From positions 1 to 6,814 of the forward strand of contig JAUWCW010000107.1 of NCBI GenBank assembly GCA_030609125.1: a stretch of 6,814 nt of DNA, in the 5' to 3' direction. A program made the translations under genes and the position numbers. A model generated the notes under the pieces. That model was not told where the DNA came from, searched no databases, and was given only the letters and a program-made list of their open reading frames with translations. The DNA is from Candidatus Rokuibacteriota bacterium. GTDB taxonomy: Bacteria; JAUVQV01. Below are positions 1 to 5,945 of this stretch, piece after piece (the first letter of the stretch is position 1; the number at the start of each line of letters is the position of its first letter).

Positions 1-74
1 AGGTGCCGCTCGACCCTCATGGAGTCGAGAAATTCAGCGAGAAAGCTCAGAGCCGATAGCTTTGGCTGCGGCAT
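1..74 (-). CDS. Partial CDS, possible XerC/XerD-type tyrosine recombinase N-terminus
   Basis: An open frame begins with ATG at 74-72, 10 bases after the lepB stop, and runs off the window edge after 24 codons. Its visible end reads LAEFLDSMRVERH, which resembles the start of the SAM-like core-binding domain of XerC/XerD recombinases, where the pattern is roughly FLxYLxVERxLSxxT. Those proteins resolve chromosome dimers at dif sites. The catalytic Arg-His-Arg-Tyr residues would lie outside the window, so the family call rests on about a dozen residues. I see no good ribosome binding site; coupling to lepB translation would explain its absence. No upstream in-frame start exists close by. It could be an unrelated protein or a chance frame. 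Confidence 0.45.
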   Translation of the reverse strand, partial: MPQPKLSALSFLAEFLDSMRVERH

Positions 75-84
75 GAAAGACCCG

Positions 85-864
85 TCAGTGGATGATGTCC
101 CCTATCCTGCTCCAGCGTATCTTCTTGAAGGTAAAGTTGAAGTCCCCGAGCCTGAAGGTGAAGTAGTACTCGGCGTCGTCGAAAGACCAGTAGAGGATCA
201 TCGCTTTGCCGACGACGCTGTTCTCGCTCACCGGTCCCCAGAAGCGGCTGTCCCAGCTGTTGTCCCGGTTGTCACCCATGGCGAAAAAGTAATCGTTCCG
301 CACAGTGTAGGTGCTCGACTTCTTCCCGTCCACCTCGTGATAGCCGCGGGCCACTATCTTCTTGACGAACTTGTCGATGCTTTCGCGCCCCTCCAGGCCG
401 CGCTCGTTGGCTATCATGTACCCGTAGAACTTTCTTCTGTCCGAGTCGAGTCGAATCGTATCCCCCCTGGCGGGGACCCGAAAGGGGGCAAAGTTCCTGC
501 CCTTTTCCCCCGTCCTGCCCATCTCGTAGTCCGCGTGACTGTCCTCGGCCCTTTCCCCGTCGATGAAAAGCACCCCCTCCTTGAGGGCCACCTCCTGGCC
601 CGGCAGGGCAACGATCCTCTTTATGAAGTCCTGCTTGCGGTCTTCCGGGAATTTGAAAACGACAATCTCCCCCCGCTCCGGTTCGCGGAAACGATAGAGG
701 AGCTTGTTCACCAGCAGATGGTCCCCGACAAGGAGCGTGGGCTTCATGGAACCCGACGGTATCTTGAAGGCCTGGACGATGAACTGGCGAATAATGAGGG
801 CCAGCACGATGGCGATGAGTATCGCCTCCACGTACTCCCTGAAGAGTGACTTTCGCCTCGTCAT
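85..864 (-). CDS. lepB: Signal peptidase I (leader peptidase)
   Basis: Membrane-bound serine protease that removes signal peptides from Sec- and Tat-exported preproteins on the outer face of the inner membrane. The 259-residue product has one N-terminal membrane anchor (about residues 12-32) followed directly by the catalytic motif PSGSMKPTL, with nucleophile Ser39. The general-base Lys82 lies in FIKRIVALPG, and the conserved box GDNRDNSWDSR spans 197-207. Residues 100-190 form an insert typical of Gram-negative enzymes. It has a single anchor, unlike the two-anchor, 324-residue E. coli protein, which is common outside the enterobacteria. The ATG at 864-862 is the first start after an in-frame stop two codons upstream. 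The Shine-Dalgarno match is poor. It lies 70 bases downstream of a DUF507 gene on the same strand and is probably co-transcribed with it. Confidence 0.95.
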   Translation of the reverse strand: MTRRKSLFREYVEAILIAIVLALIIRQFIVQAFKIPSGSMKPTLLVGDHLLVNKLLYRFREPERGEIVVFKFPEDRKQDFIKRIVALPGQEVALKEGVLFIDGERAEDSHADYEMGRTGEKGRNFAPFRVPARGDTIRLDSDRRKFYGYMIANERGLEGRESIDKFVKKIVARGYHEVDGKKSSTYTVRNDYFFAMGDNRDNSWDSRFWGPVSENSVVGKAMILYWSFDDAEYYFTFRLGDFNFTFKKIRWSRIGDIIH

Positions 865-934
865 GAATCAGCGCTCACGCAAGAATAACCCTGCTGTTCT
901 GAAATGTTCGAACGATTCCTGCCGGGAGAGGAAA

Positions 935-1213
935 TCAAACGGCCTTGAGCTTGTTGATTTCGTCTTCGTAGATTCGGCGGTACTCGACTTCCCACTCGCC
1001 GCTCCCTTCCACGATTTTGCGGGAGCGGGACGAGATGTCTCCCGCCACTTTTTCCTCCAGCTGCTCGAAGACGCGAATGCTCTCGGTCAGCGCCTCTTTG
1101 ATCGTCAGGCGCACCTGGTTGTCCTCGACACGGAAATCCACCTCGGGGCAATCGCTCAGGCTGCGAACCACCACGTGGGACAAGTAGTTGATCTTGTCGT
1201 CTGTCAGTCTCAC
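935..1213 (-). CDS. DUF507 family protein, second copy
   Basis: A 92-residue, charged, soluble protein with no signal peptide or membrane segment. It begins MRLTDDKINYL and ends in a YRRIYEDEINKL helix, matching DUF507 (PF04368), a family of unknown function. It is a paralogue of the gene immediately upstream. Both begin MRL, then share an I-x-Y heptad, a V-x-F pair near residues 25-27, a central amphipathic helix (about 35-65) and a C-terminal YRR(I/M)(Y/F) motif followed by NKL. The start is GTG at 1213-1211, supported by GGGAGG seven bases upstream. The gap to the upstream paralogue is 31 bases, so the two are co-transcribed. Retention of two diverged copies suggests a heteromeric or specialised pair; this is inference. 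Confidence 0.85.
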   Translation of the reverse strand: MRLTDDKINYLSHVVVRSLSDCPEVDFRVEDNQVRLTIKEALTESIRVFEQLEEKVAGDISSRSRKIVEGSGEWEVEYRRIYEDEINKLKAV

Positions 1214-1244
1214 GCTTCGTCCTCCCAGGCTCCCGTGCGGCGCC

Positions 1245-1526
1245 TCACAGAATCAGGCCTCTCTCCCGGGAGAGCTTGTTCTTTATCAACTGAAACATGC
1301 GCCGGTAATCCACCGACTCTTTCAGGATCTCGCTCTGGTGGGACTTGAGAATTTCGTCCACTTCCCGGTTCAGATCGTCCTCCACCTGAAGGTCGGCGAC
1401 GACGGCGGAGCGAATCCGCCCCGCCACCTCCTCCTCGGAGCCGACGAAGACGACCTCTCCGCTCTCCTTCAGTTTCCTGAGGATCCGCCAGGCGACGTAG
1501 TCTATCTCTTCTTTTCGAAGTCTCAC
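1245..1526 (-). CDS. DUF507 family protein, first copy
   Basis: A 93-residue soluble protein, highly charged and predicted mostly helical, beginning MRLRKEEIDYV with a C-terminal YRRMFQLIKNKL segment. It belongs to DUF507 (PF04368), function unknown, and is the first of two tandem paralogues. Identity with its neighbour is limited to scattered positions (MRL, I-x-Y, V-x-F, Y-R-R, N-K-L), so the duplication looks old. The start is GTG at 1526-1524 with AGGAGA centred about eight bases upstream. It follows the ychF / small-peptide pair by 46 bases, in an AT-richer stretch. I see no convincing promoter there, so read-through from ychF is likely. A perfect palindrome, CTCTCCCGGGAGAG (1261-1274), lies inside its 3' coding end. 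Confidence 0.85.
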   Translation of the reverse strand: MRLRKEEIDYVAWRILRKLKESGEVVFVGSEEEVAGRIRSAVVADLQVEDDLNREVDEILKSHQSEILKESVDYRRMFQLIKNKLSRERGLIL

Positions 1527-1572
1527 TCTGCTCTCCTAAACCTTTTAATACTACATCCTTTCACAAAATTCT

Positions 1573-1701
1573 TCAACAGCAAAGCGGCTTTTTCAGCACG
1601 TAGGCGTTCAGGAGCGAGCCCAGGCTTATGGCCAGAGTGGACAGGAGCGCCGCGGCGACCACGACAACAGACCGGACTAACCGCAACACAACCCTAAACA
1701 T
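1573..1701 (-). CDS. Small membrane peptide, 42 residues, overlapping the ychF end
   Basis: A short frame starts at ATG 1701-1699, overlaps the last eight bases of ychF, and stops with TGA at 1575-1573. It encodes a basic N-terminus (MFRVVLRLVR), a hydrophobic stretch of roughly residues 11-31 (valine-, alanine- and leucine-rich), then NAYVLKKPLCC with two terminal cysteines. This is one predicted membrane helix, perhaps a tail like those of lipidated or thiol-active peptides, though no lipobox is present. I do not recognise a family. The overlap suggests translational coupling to ychF; there is no strong ribosome binding site. It fills what would otherwise be a gap of about 165 bases in an operon with otherwise short spacings. 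It may still be a chance frame. Confidence 0.45.
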   Translation of the reverse strand: MFRVVLRLVRSVVVVAAALLSTLAISLGSLLNAYVLKKPLCC

Positions 1702-2770
1702 TGAACTTGAAATTGATGATGTCCCCGTCCTGTACCGTGTAGGTCTTGCCCTCCAGGCGGACGTGCCCCTTCTCGCGGGCCGCCGCCATGGAGCCGGCCC
1801 GGCTGAAATCCTCGTACGAGACCACCTCCGCCCTGATGAAACCCCGCTCCAGGTCGGAGTGGATCTTGCCCGCCGCCCTGAGGGCCTCCGTCCCCTGCCG
1901 CACCGTCCACGCCCGCACCTCGTCCTTGCCGACGGTGAGAAAGGAAATGAGTCCCAGGTGGCGGTAACAGTGTCGGATTACCCGCGCCATGGCCGACTCC
2001 TCGATGCCGAGGTCCTGCAGGAAGAGTTGCGCCTCCTCGCGAGACAGTTGAGAGATCTCCATCTCTATCTTGCCCGGCACCGAGAGGGCCGGGAGGCCGT
2101 AGCCCTCCTCGAGCTTCTTCAGGACCTCCCTTTCCTCATCGCCGCCCAGGTCCTCCTCTCCCACGTTGAGAAGCATCAACTCGGGTTTGATGGAGATGAA
2201 CTGCAGGTGCCGCATGACCACTTCGTCGCTCGCGGAAAACTCCACCCCCCGCAGGGGGGTCTCATTCTCCAGTGCCTCGCCGCAGCGCAGCAGGAACGCC
2301 TTTTCGCTTTCGTCGGCCTTTTTCCCTTTCCTGGCCCCCTCGGCCATCCTCTCCAGACGCTTTTCCACCAGTTCCAGGTCTGAGAAGATCAACTCCACTT
2401 CCACGGTGGAGGCGTCCCGGAGGGGATCGGGAGCGCCCAGCGGATGAACGACGGCGGGATCTTCGAAGGCGCGCACCACGTGGAGGACCGCGTCCACATC
2501 CTTGATCATCTCGACGACCTTGCGGTTCTGGGCCGCGTCTCCGCGCACGATTCCCGCATCGTCGATGTACTCGACCGTTGCGAAGGTGACCTTCCCGGGC
2601 TGAAAGATCTCCGCCAGCGCATCGACCCGGGGATCCGGCACCTTCACCACTCCCACGTTGGTCGGCGAACCCTTCACCGAGTACTCCGCCACCGGCGCGT
2701 CCTGCCCCGTCAGGGCGTTGAAAACGGTGGTCTTCCCTGAATTTGCCAGTCCTGCGATGCCGACTTTCAT
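1694..2770 (-). CDS. ychF: YchF/OLA1-family P-loop NTPase
   Basis: An Obg-family P-loop NTPase that associates with ribosomes; characterised members prefer ATP. The 358-residue product (E. coli 363) has the P-loop GLANSGKT at residues 7-14, a switch-II DDAG at 70-73, and the family's NxxE variant of the base-recognition motif at 202-205 (NVGE), consistent with relaxed or ATP specificity. A helical insertion follows the G domain, and a TGS domain (about 275-358) ends in DGDIINFKFNV, very close to the E. coli ending. Start ATG 2770-2768 was chosen because GGGGAGGGG lies five bases upstream and the homologous N-terminus begins there; the frame stays open 28 codons further but would cross the likely -10 box. 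The glycine-rich switch loop and the redox-sensitive Cys35 of the E. coli protein are not conserved here. Confidence 0.93.
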   Translation of the reverse strand: MKVGIAGLANSGKTTVFNALTGQDAPVAEYSVKGSPTNVGVVKVPDPRVDALAEIFQPGKVTFATVEYIDDAGIVRGDAAQNRKVVEMIKDVDAVLHVVRAFEDPAVVHPLGAPDPLRDASTVEVELIFSDLELVEKRLERMAEGARKGKKADESEKAFLLRCGEALENETPLRGVEFSASDEVVMRHLQFISIKPELMLLNVGEEDLGGDEEREVLKKLEEGYGLPALSVPGKIEMEISQLSREEAQLFLQDLGIEESAMARVIRHCYRHLGLISFLTVGKDEVRAWTVRQGTEALRAAGKIHSDLERGFIRAEVVSYEDFSRAGSMAAAREKGHVRLEGKTYTVQDGDIINFKFNV

Positions 2771-2795
2771 CTCTGCCCCTCCCCTTGCCCGCCGC

Positions 2796-2819
2796 ATTAT
2801 ACTATAGCCCTCCGCGGCT
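2796..2819 (-). promoter_or_regulatory. Candidate promoter for the ychF operon
   Basis: On the minus strand a perfect TATAAT lies at 2801-2796, preceded by a second AT motif (CTATAG). A weak -35 match (CCGGCA, three of six) sits about 18 bases upstream. Initiation around 2789 would give a leader of about 20 bases containing the GGGGAGGGG ribosome binding site. The -10 is the only AT-rich island in this GC-rich gap. The weak -35 makes the call moderate. Confidence 0.45.
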
Positions 2820-2876
2820 TGCCGGATCGGCGCCGGCCCCCTCCGGAAGCTCATTCTGGGCCGCGCCCTCCTTTCC

Positions 2877-2885
2877 TGTTACAAT
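2877..2885 (+). promoter_or_regulatory. Candidate extended -10 promoter for the PfkB-family gene
   Basis: TGTTACAAT at 2877-2885 fits the extended -10 form TGnTAtAAT with one mismatch. No good -35 is seen, which extended -10 promoters tolerate. Initiation near 2892 would leave about 30 bases before the start codon, enough to contain the strong ribosome binding site. It lies about 80 bases from the opposing ychF -10, making the gap a divergent promoter region. Confidence 0.4.
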
Positions 2886-2904
2886 CCCTGCACTCGACGA
2901 CATT

Positions 2905-2911
2905 GAGGAGG
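2905..2911 (+). promoter_or_regulatory. Ribosome binding site that fixes the PfkB-family start
   Basis: GAGGAGG at 2905-2911 is a near-perfect Shine-Dalgarno sequence, nine bases before the ATG at 2921. It decides against the 34-codon longer frame opening at 2819, whose extra N-terminus is low-complexity Pro/Arg-rich sequence and lies upstream of the candidate promoter. Confidence 0.75.
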
Positions 2912-2920
2912 GTGCTGCGC

Positions 2921-3874
2921 ATGAGCGTTTATGTCTCCGGGTCGGTGGCCTTCGACCGCATCATGGACTTTCCCGGCAAGTTCTCCGATCACATCCTGCC
3001 CGACAAGATCCACATACTGAACGTCTGCTTCATGATCAACGGGCTCAGGGAGAATTTCGGCGGAACCGCCGGAAACATTGCCTTTTCCCTGGCCCTGCTG
3101 GGAGAGCGCCCTTACATCGTCGCCACCGCGGGAAGGGACTTCGACCCCTACCGGGCCTGGCTGAAGGAAAACGGGATCCCCGACGATCACATCGAGATCG
3201 TCCCGGACGAGCTCACCGCGGGAGCTTACATCACCACCGACCGCTCGGACAACCAGATAACGGCCTTCAACCCCGGGGCCATGGGTCACCCTTCCGCCTT
3301 CGACACCTCGGGCCTCGACCCTGAGCGGAGTCTCGCCATTATCGCCCCGGGCAACCTGGACGACATGTACACCTATGCCGCCAGGTACGGCGAACGGGGA
3401 GTGCCGTACATATTCGACCCCGGGCAGTCCCTGCCGGCATGGCCCGCGGAACGGCTGCGGGAGGTGATCACCGGTTCACGCGTTCTCATCAGCAACGACT
3501 ACGAACTGGAGATGATCAAGGAAACGACGGGGCTCGCCCCGGAGGCGATGATGAAAATGACCCGCTGGCTCATTACCACCCGCGGCGAAGAGGGATCGGA
3601 GCTCAAGTTTCTCGAAAACGGCTCCGTGAAGATCATTCACATCCCGGCGGTCCCCCCCACCGAGGTCTGCGATCCCACCGGTGCGGGAGACGCCTACCGG
3701 GCGGGCCTCATAAAGGGGATGCGCCTCGACGGCGGGGACATGGTGCACGCCGCCAGGCTGGGAGCCGTCAACGCCGCCTACGCCGTGGAGGTCTACGGCA
3801 CACAGACCTTCCGTTTTACGCCCCTGACCTTCGCCGAACGCTTCCGGGAAGCCTTCGGCGAAGAGGCCTTCTGA
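2921..3874 (+). CDS. PfkB/ribokinase-family sugar or nucleoside kinase
   Basis: A cytoplasmic kinase of the PfkB family (PF00294) that transfers the ATP gamma-phosphate to a hydroxymethyl group of a sugar or nucleoside. The 317-residue product begins with the typical strand YVSGSVAFDRI. It carries the N-terminal family motif GGTAGNIAFSLALLG from residue 47 and the C-terminal signature DPTGAGDAYRAG from 251, with catalytic base Asp257 and the GAGD anion hole. Both signatures are intact, so it should be active. The GGTAGN form of the first motif is seen in archaeal and deltaproteobacterial adenosine/nucleoside-kinase-like members. The substrate cannot be read from sequence, and no transporter or catabolic gene is adjacent. 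It appears monocistronic: divergent from ychF and followed by a separate promoter 42 bases after its stop. No hairpin terminator is visible. Confidence 0.9.
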   Translation: MSVYVSGSVAFDRIMDFPGKFSDHILPDKIHILNVCFMINGLRENFGGTAGNIAFSLALLGERPYIVATAGRDFDPYRAWLKENGIPDDHIEIVPDELTAGAYITTDRSDNQITAFNPGAMGHPSAFDTSGLDPERSLAIIAPGNLDDMYTYAARYGERGVPYIFDPGQSLPAWPAERLREVITGSRVLISNDYELEMIKETTGLAPEAMMKMTRWLITTRGEEGSELKFLENGSVKIIHIPAVPPTEVCDPTGAGDAYRAGLIKGMRLDGGDMVHAARLGAVNAAYAVEVYGTQTFRFTPLTFAERFREAFGEEAF

Positions 3875-3883
3875 AGCATTAAT

Positions 3884-3915
3884 CCCGCCACTACCCCCGC
3901 CCCCCCTGCCCCCCC
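3884..3915 (-). repeat. C-tract with G-quadruplex pattern on the minus strand
   Basis: The plus strand has C runs of 3 (3884-3886), 5 (3894-3898), 7 (3900-3906) and 7 (3909-3915). Read on the minus strand this is G7-CA-G7-C-G5-TAGTGGC-G3, which meets the G3+N1-7 four-run rule for an intramolecular G-quadruplex. It fills most of the gap between the kinase stop and the next promoter and touches that promoter's -35 box. The runs are seen directly; folding is inferred. The same runs are slippage-prone, so length polymorphism is possible. Confidence 0.6.
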
Positions 3916-3943
3916 TTGACAAGGAGTCTGCAGGGCCTATATT
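3916..3943 (+). promoter_or_regulatory. Strong sigma70-type promoter for the CBS-domain gene
   Basis: A perfect -35 TTGACA (3916-3921), a 16-base spacer and -10 TATATT (3938-3943, five of six). A second TATATT follows at 3944-3949. Initiation near 3950 would leave an untranslated leader of about 140 bases before the ATG at 4090. I see no known riboswitch in that leader, only an AT-rich start (to about 3970) then ordinary GC-rich sequence. Confidence 0.7.
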
Positions 3944-3953
3944 TATATTAGGC
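3935..3953. promoter_or_regulatory. Short dyad overlapping the -10 box, possible operator
   Basis: GCCTA (3935-3939) and TAGGC (3949-3953) form an inverted repeat with a nine-base AT-rich centre, nearly centred on the -10 region of the promoter above. A repressor bound here would block initiation. The arms are only five bases long, so chance is a real alternative. Confidence 0.3.
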
Positions 3954-4089
3954 AATAAGTAATATATACCCGCTTCATGTAGTCCGGCGCAGAGCAGCAG
4001 CAAGGGCGGATCCTCACACCGGCAGGAGCGGTCTATTATGGAACTGACCCGGGAATCCGGGGAGAACTCAACAGAGGCGGAGGTGCACT

Positions 4090-4602
4090 ATGGAGAATGT
4101 CAATCCTCACAGCAGAGAGCACGACGACATAGGGTCCTACCTCAGGGCGCAGGAGTGCGCCGAGGCGAAGGTCCGGACGCTGCTCGAGAGAAAGAATGCG
4201 GAAGTCTTTACCATAACCCAGTCCCGGTCGGTCTTCGAGGCCCTGGAGGCCATGTCGGAGCATGGCATCGGAGCCCTCGTCGTCGTCGAAGAAGGCAGGG
4301 TGGTGGGCATGATCTCGGAGAGGGATTACGCCCGCAAGGTCATTCTCATCGGAAGAAGCTCGAGGGAGACGACCGTCCGCGAGATCATGAGCTGGCCCGC
4401 CCGGACCGTCACGCCGGAGCAGACCGTCGCCGAGTGCATGGCCCTGATGACGGAGCGCCGCATCAGACACCTGCCGGTCCTTGAAGCTGGACGGCTCGTC
4501 GGCATCGTATCACTGGGAGACCTTGTCAAATCCATCATCGCCGACCAGGGACACCGGATCGAGCAATACGAGAAGTATATCAGCGGATCCTATCCCACCT
4601 GA
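4090..4602 (+). CDS. Two-CBS-domain protein (Bateman module)
   Basis: A stand-alone pair of cystathionine-beta-synthase domains, a module that usually binds adenine nucleotides (AMP, ATP, S-adenosylmethionine) and signals energy state. The 170-residue product has CBS1 at about residues 38-90, ending GMISERD (73-79), and CBS2 at about 100-152, ending GIVSLGD (138-144). Both carry the G-h-x-S-x-x-D nucleotide-contact pattern. About 25 hydrophilic N-terminal residues precede the usual start of such proteins (here AKVRTLLERK). No enzyme or channel domain is attached, so any partner acts in trans. ATG 4090 is supported by GGAGG six bases upstream; an earlier ATG at 4038 is out of frame. It has its own promoter and is followed by a 185-base gap and another promoter, so it is probably monocistronic. 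Confidence 0.92.
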   Translation: MENVNPHSREHDDIGSYLRAQECAEAKVRTLLERKNAEVFTITQSRSVFEALEAMSEHGIGALVVVEEGRVVGMISERDYARKVILIGRSSRETTVREIMSWPARTVTPEQTVAECMALMTERRIRHLPVLEAGRLVGIVSLGDLVKSIIADQGHRIEQYEKYISGSYPT

Positions 4603-4654
4603 TCGGCCTGCCCCGCTCTTATGCTCCGCCGGCGACGGCGGGGTATCCCCCTCG

Positions 4655-4677
4655 GTCCTCCTTTTCCAAAGGAGGAC
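4655..4677. repeat. Perfect 10-bp palindrome, REP-like intergenic element
   Basis: GTCCTCCTTT (4655-4664), loop TCC, AAAGGAGGAC (4668-4677): a perfect stem of 10 pairs, extendable by G-T and C-G pairs. It is preceded by a C-rich ATCCCCCTCG flank. No T-tract follows on either strand, so it is not a canonical intrinsic terminator, although it lies 52 bases after the CBS-gene stop and could stabilise that transcript's end. Short C/T-rich palindromes of this type recur as dispersed intergenic elements in many proteobacterial genomes; dispersal here cannot be judged from one copy. Confidence 0.55.
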
Positions 4678-4684
4678 TGGAATG

Positions 4685-4699
4685 GTGAAGGTTCTTCAC
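4685..4699. other. Small hairpin next to the palindrome
   Basis: GTGAAG (4685-4690), loop GTT, CTTCAC (4694-4699), a perfect six-pair stem starting seven bases after the larger palindrome. It lies upstream of the next promoter. It may be part of the same repeat unit or a chance hairpin. Confidence 0.3.
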
Positions 4700-4736
4700 G
4701 AAAGGCGCCAATACGGTTCCCCTCTTTACCCTTCTG

Positions 4737-4765
4737 TTGACAAGAACGCCCGGCTCGGGTAGTAA
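4737..4765 (+). promoter_or_regulatory. Sigma70-type promoter for the HD-GYP/redox operon
   Basis: A perfect -35 TTGACA (4737-4742), a 17-base spacer and -10 TAGTAA (4760-4765, four of six). Initiation near 4772 would give a short leader carrying AGGA at 4777-4780, seven bases before the ATG at 4788. The TTG of the -35 is also an in-frame start possibility, but using it would require transcription from further upstream. Confidence 0.6.
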
Positions 4766-4787
4766 GGTCTGGCAGCAGGATGATGCC

Positions 4788-5945
4788 ATGACTGAGCAAG
4801 AGAGCACTGCAGCCGCAACCGGCTTTCGGGGCACGAAGTCCAGGCCCCGCATTCTGGTCGTCGACGACACCGCCCTGGGCCGCCAGGTCATGGAGGACCT
4901 GCTCGTCCCTCTGGGCTACGAGGTGATGAGCGCCGAGAACGGCGCCGACTGCCTCGAGATGGCCCGGCGCCACCTTCCCGATCTCATTCTGCTCGACGTC
5001 GTCATGCCCGTCATGGACGGTTTCACCGCCTGCGAGGAGATCAAGTCGGACCCCCGGACACGGCAGATTCCGGTGGTCCTTGTCACTTCTCTGGAGGGTC
5101 GCGATTCGAAGCTGAACGGTCTCTCCGTGGGGGCAAGCGATTTTCTCTCCAAACCGATTGACAAGGCGGAGGTCACCATCCGGGTCAAAAACCTTTTGCG
5201 GATAAAGGAGTTCGAAGACTTCCTCCAGCAGCACAACGAGAAGCTCGACGAACAGGTGCGTGAGCGCACCCGCCAGCTGAGCGAGGCCTTCGAAGACCTG
5301 AGGCTGTCGAAGGAAGCTCTCAACAGGAGCTACCTCGACACCATCCTCACGCTCACGTCGGTGGCGGAGTACAAGGACGGCTTCACGTCGAACCACATCA
5401 AGAAGGTCGGCCACTACTGCAAGCTTCTCGCCACGGAGATCGGCTGGAGCGACGAGGAGCAGCAGGCGATCTACTATGCCAGTCCGATGCACGACATCGG
5501 CAAGGTCGCCATCCCTTCCGACATCCTGCTCAAGCCCGGACGGCTCACCCGGGAGGAGTTCGCCCTCATGAAGACCCACGCCTCCACCGGCGCCGCGATT
5601 CTCCAGGGGTCGAAATCCCATGTCATCCAGCTTGCCGAGAGAATCGCCCTCGCCCACCACGAGCGCTGGGACGGCGGCGGATACCCCCGGGGCCTGCGGG
5701 AAGACGAGATCCCCCTGGAAGGCAATATCATGAACATCGCGGACCAGTATGACGCCCTCCGGAGCGAGCGCCCCTACAAGCCGCCCCTGAGCCATGACGA
5801 GACGTTCAAGATCATCTCCGAAGGGGACGGCCGGACCAAGCCCTCCGATTTCTCGCCGCTGGTCCTGGAGACCTTCCGCGACTCAAACGGCAGGTTCAAC
5901 GACATCTTCGAGAGCTTCCACGTGAAAGGAACGGAAGATGAATGA
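4788..5945 (+). CDS. REC-HD-GYP response regulator, predicted cyclic-di-GMP phosphodiesterase
   Basis: An RpfG-type two-component regulator predicted to hydrolyse cyclic-di-GMP when phosphorylated by a histidine kinase. The 385-residue product has a receiver domain at about 20-137, with acidic pair Asp26/Asp27, phosphoacceptor Asp70 (LLDVVMP), Thr100 and Lys122. A coiled-coil linker follows at about 138-185. The HD-GYP domain (about 186-355) keeps its metal and signature residues: His203, H235-D236 in HDIGK, His264, H290-H291-E292, the GYP triplet (298-300) within WDGGGYP, and Asp319 in ADQYDAL. All the key residues I can place are intact, so it should be active. No histidine kinase is adjacent, making it an orphan regulator. 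ATG 4788 has AGGA seven bases upstream. The gene is first in a tight operon, and its last eight bases overlap the next start. Confidence 0.93.
   Translation: MTEQESTAAATGFRGTKSRPRILVVDDTALGRQVMEDLLVPLGYEVMSAENGADCLEMARRHLPDLILLDVVMPVMDGFTACEEIKSDPRTRQIPVVLVTSLEGRDSKLNGLSVGASDFLSKPIDKAEVTIRVKNLLRIKEFEDFLQQHNEKLDEQVRERTRQLSEAFEDLRLSKEALNRSYLDTILTLTSVAEYKDGFTSNHIKKVGHYCKLLATEIGWSDEEQQAIYYASPMHDIGKVAIPSDILLKPGRLTREEFALMKTHASTGAAILQGSKSHVIQLAERIALAHHERWDGGGYPRGLREDEIPLEGNIMNIADQYDALRSERPYKPPLSHDETFKIISEGDGRTKPSDFSPLVLETFRDSNGRFNDIFESFHVKGTEDE

Noticed and set aside
19-849. A 276-codon plus-strand frame opposite lepB
   Set aside because: It mirrors lepB, whose catalytic residues are unambiguous; the translation is repetitive and Val/Pro/Glu-rich.
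1261-1274. A perfect 14-base palindrome inside the 3' end of the first DUF507 gene
   Set aside because: It is fully explained as coding sequence for LSRERG, has no loop or T-tract, and no feature nearby makes use of it.
1527-1572. A possible promoter in the AT-richer gap before the first DUF507 gene (TTGTGA and TATTAA)
   Set aside because: The two boxes are only about 10 bases apart, too close for sigma70, and no better pair was found.
1628-2383. Long plus-strand frames opposite ychF, including one of 251 codons
   Set aside because: YchF reads through the whole interval with conserved P-loop, NxxE and TGS domain; the opposite frames are by-products of GC-rich codon use.
3875-3915. An intrinsic terminator for the PfkB-family gene
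   Set aside because: The stretch is C-runs without a complementary G arm on the same strand and without a T-tract.
3950-4089. The 140-base leader of the CBS gene as a riboswitch
   Set aside because: I found no conserved core of the cyclic-di-GMP, SAM, cobalamin or other familiar classes, and no strong nested stems.
4038-4484. A 148-codon plus-strand frame starting upstream of, and overlapping, the CBS gene
   Set aside because: It is out of frame with two intact CBS domains and reads as Arg/His/Gly-rich low-complexity sequence. Its possible role as a short leader reading frame is unlikely because it does not end before the CBS start.
4590-5795. A 401-codon open frame on the minus strand, opposite the HD-GYP regulator
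   Set aside because: The plus-strand frame has all REC and HD-GYP motifs intact. The antisense translation is low-complexity and Val/Leu/Gly/Arg-rich, with no recognisable domain, as expected opposite a GC-rich gene.
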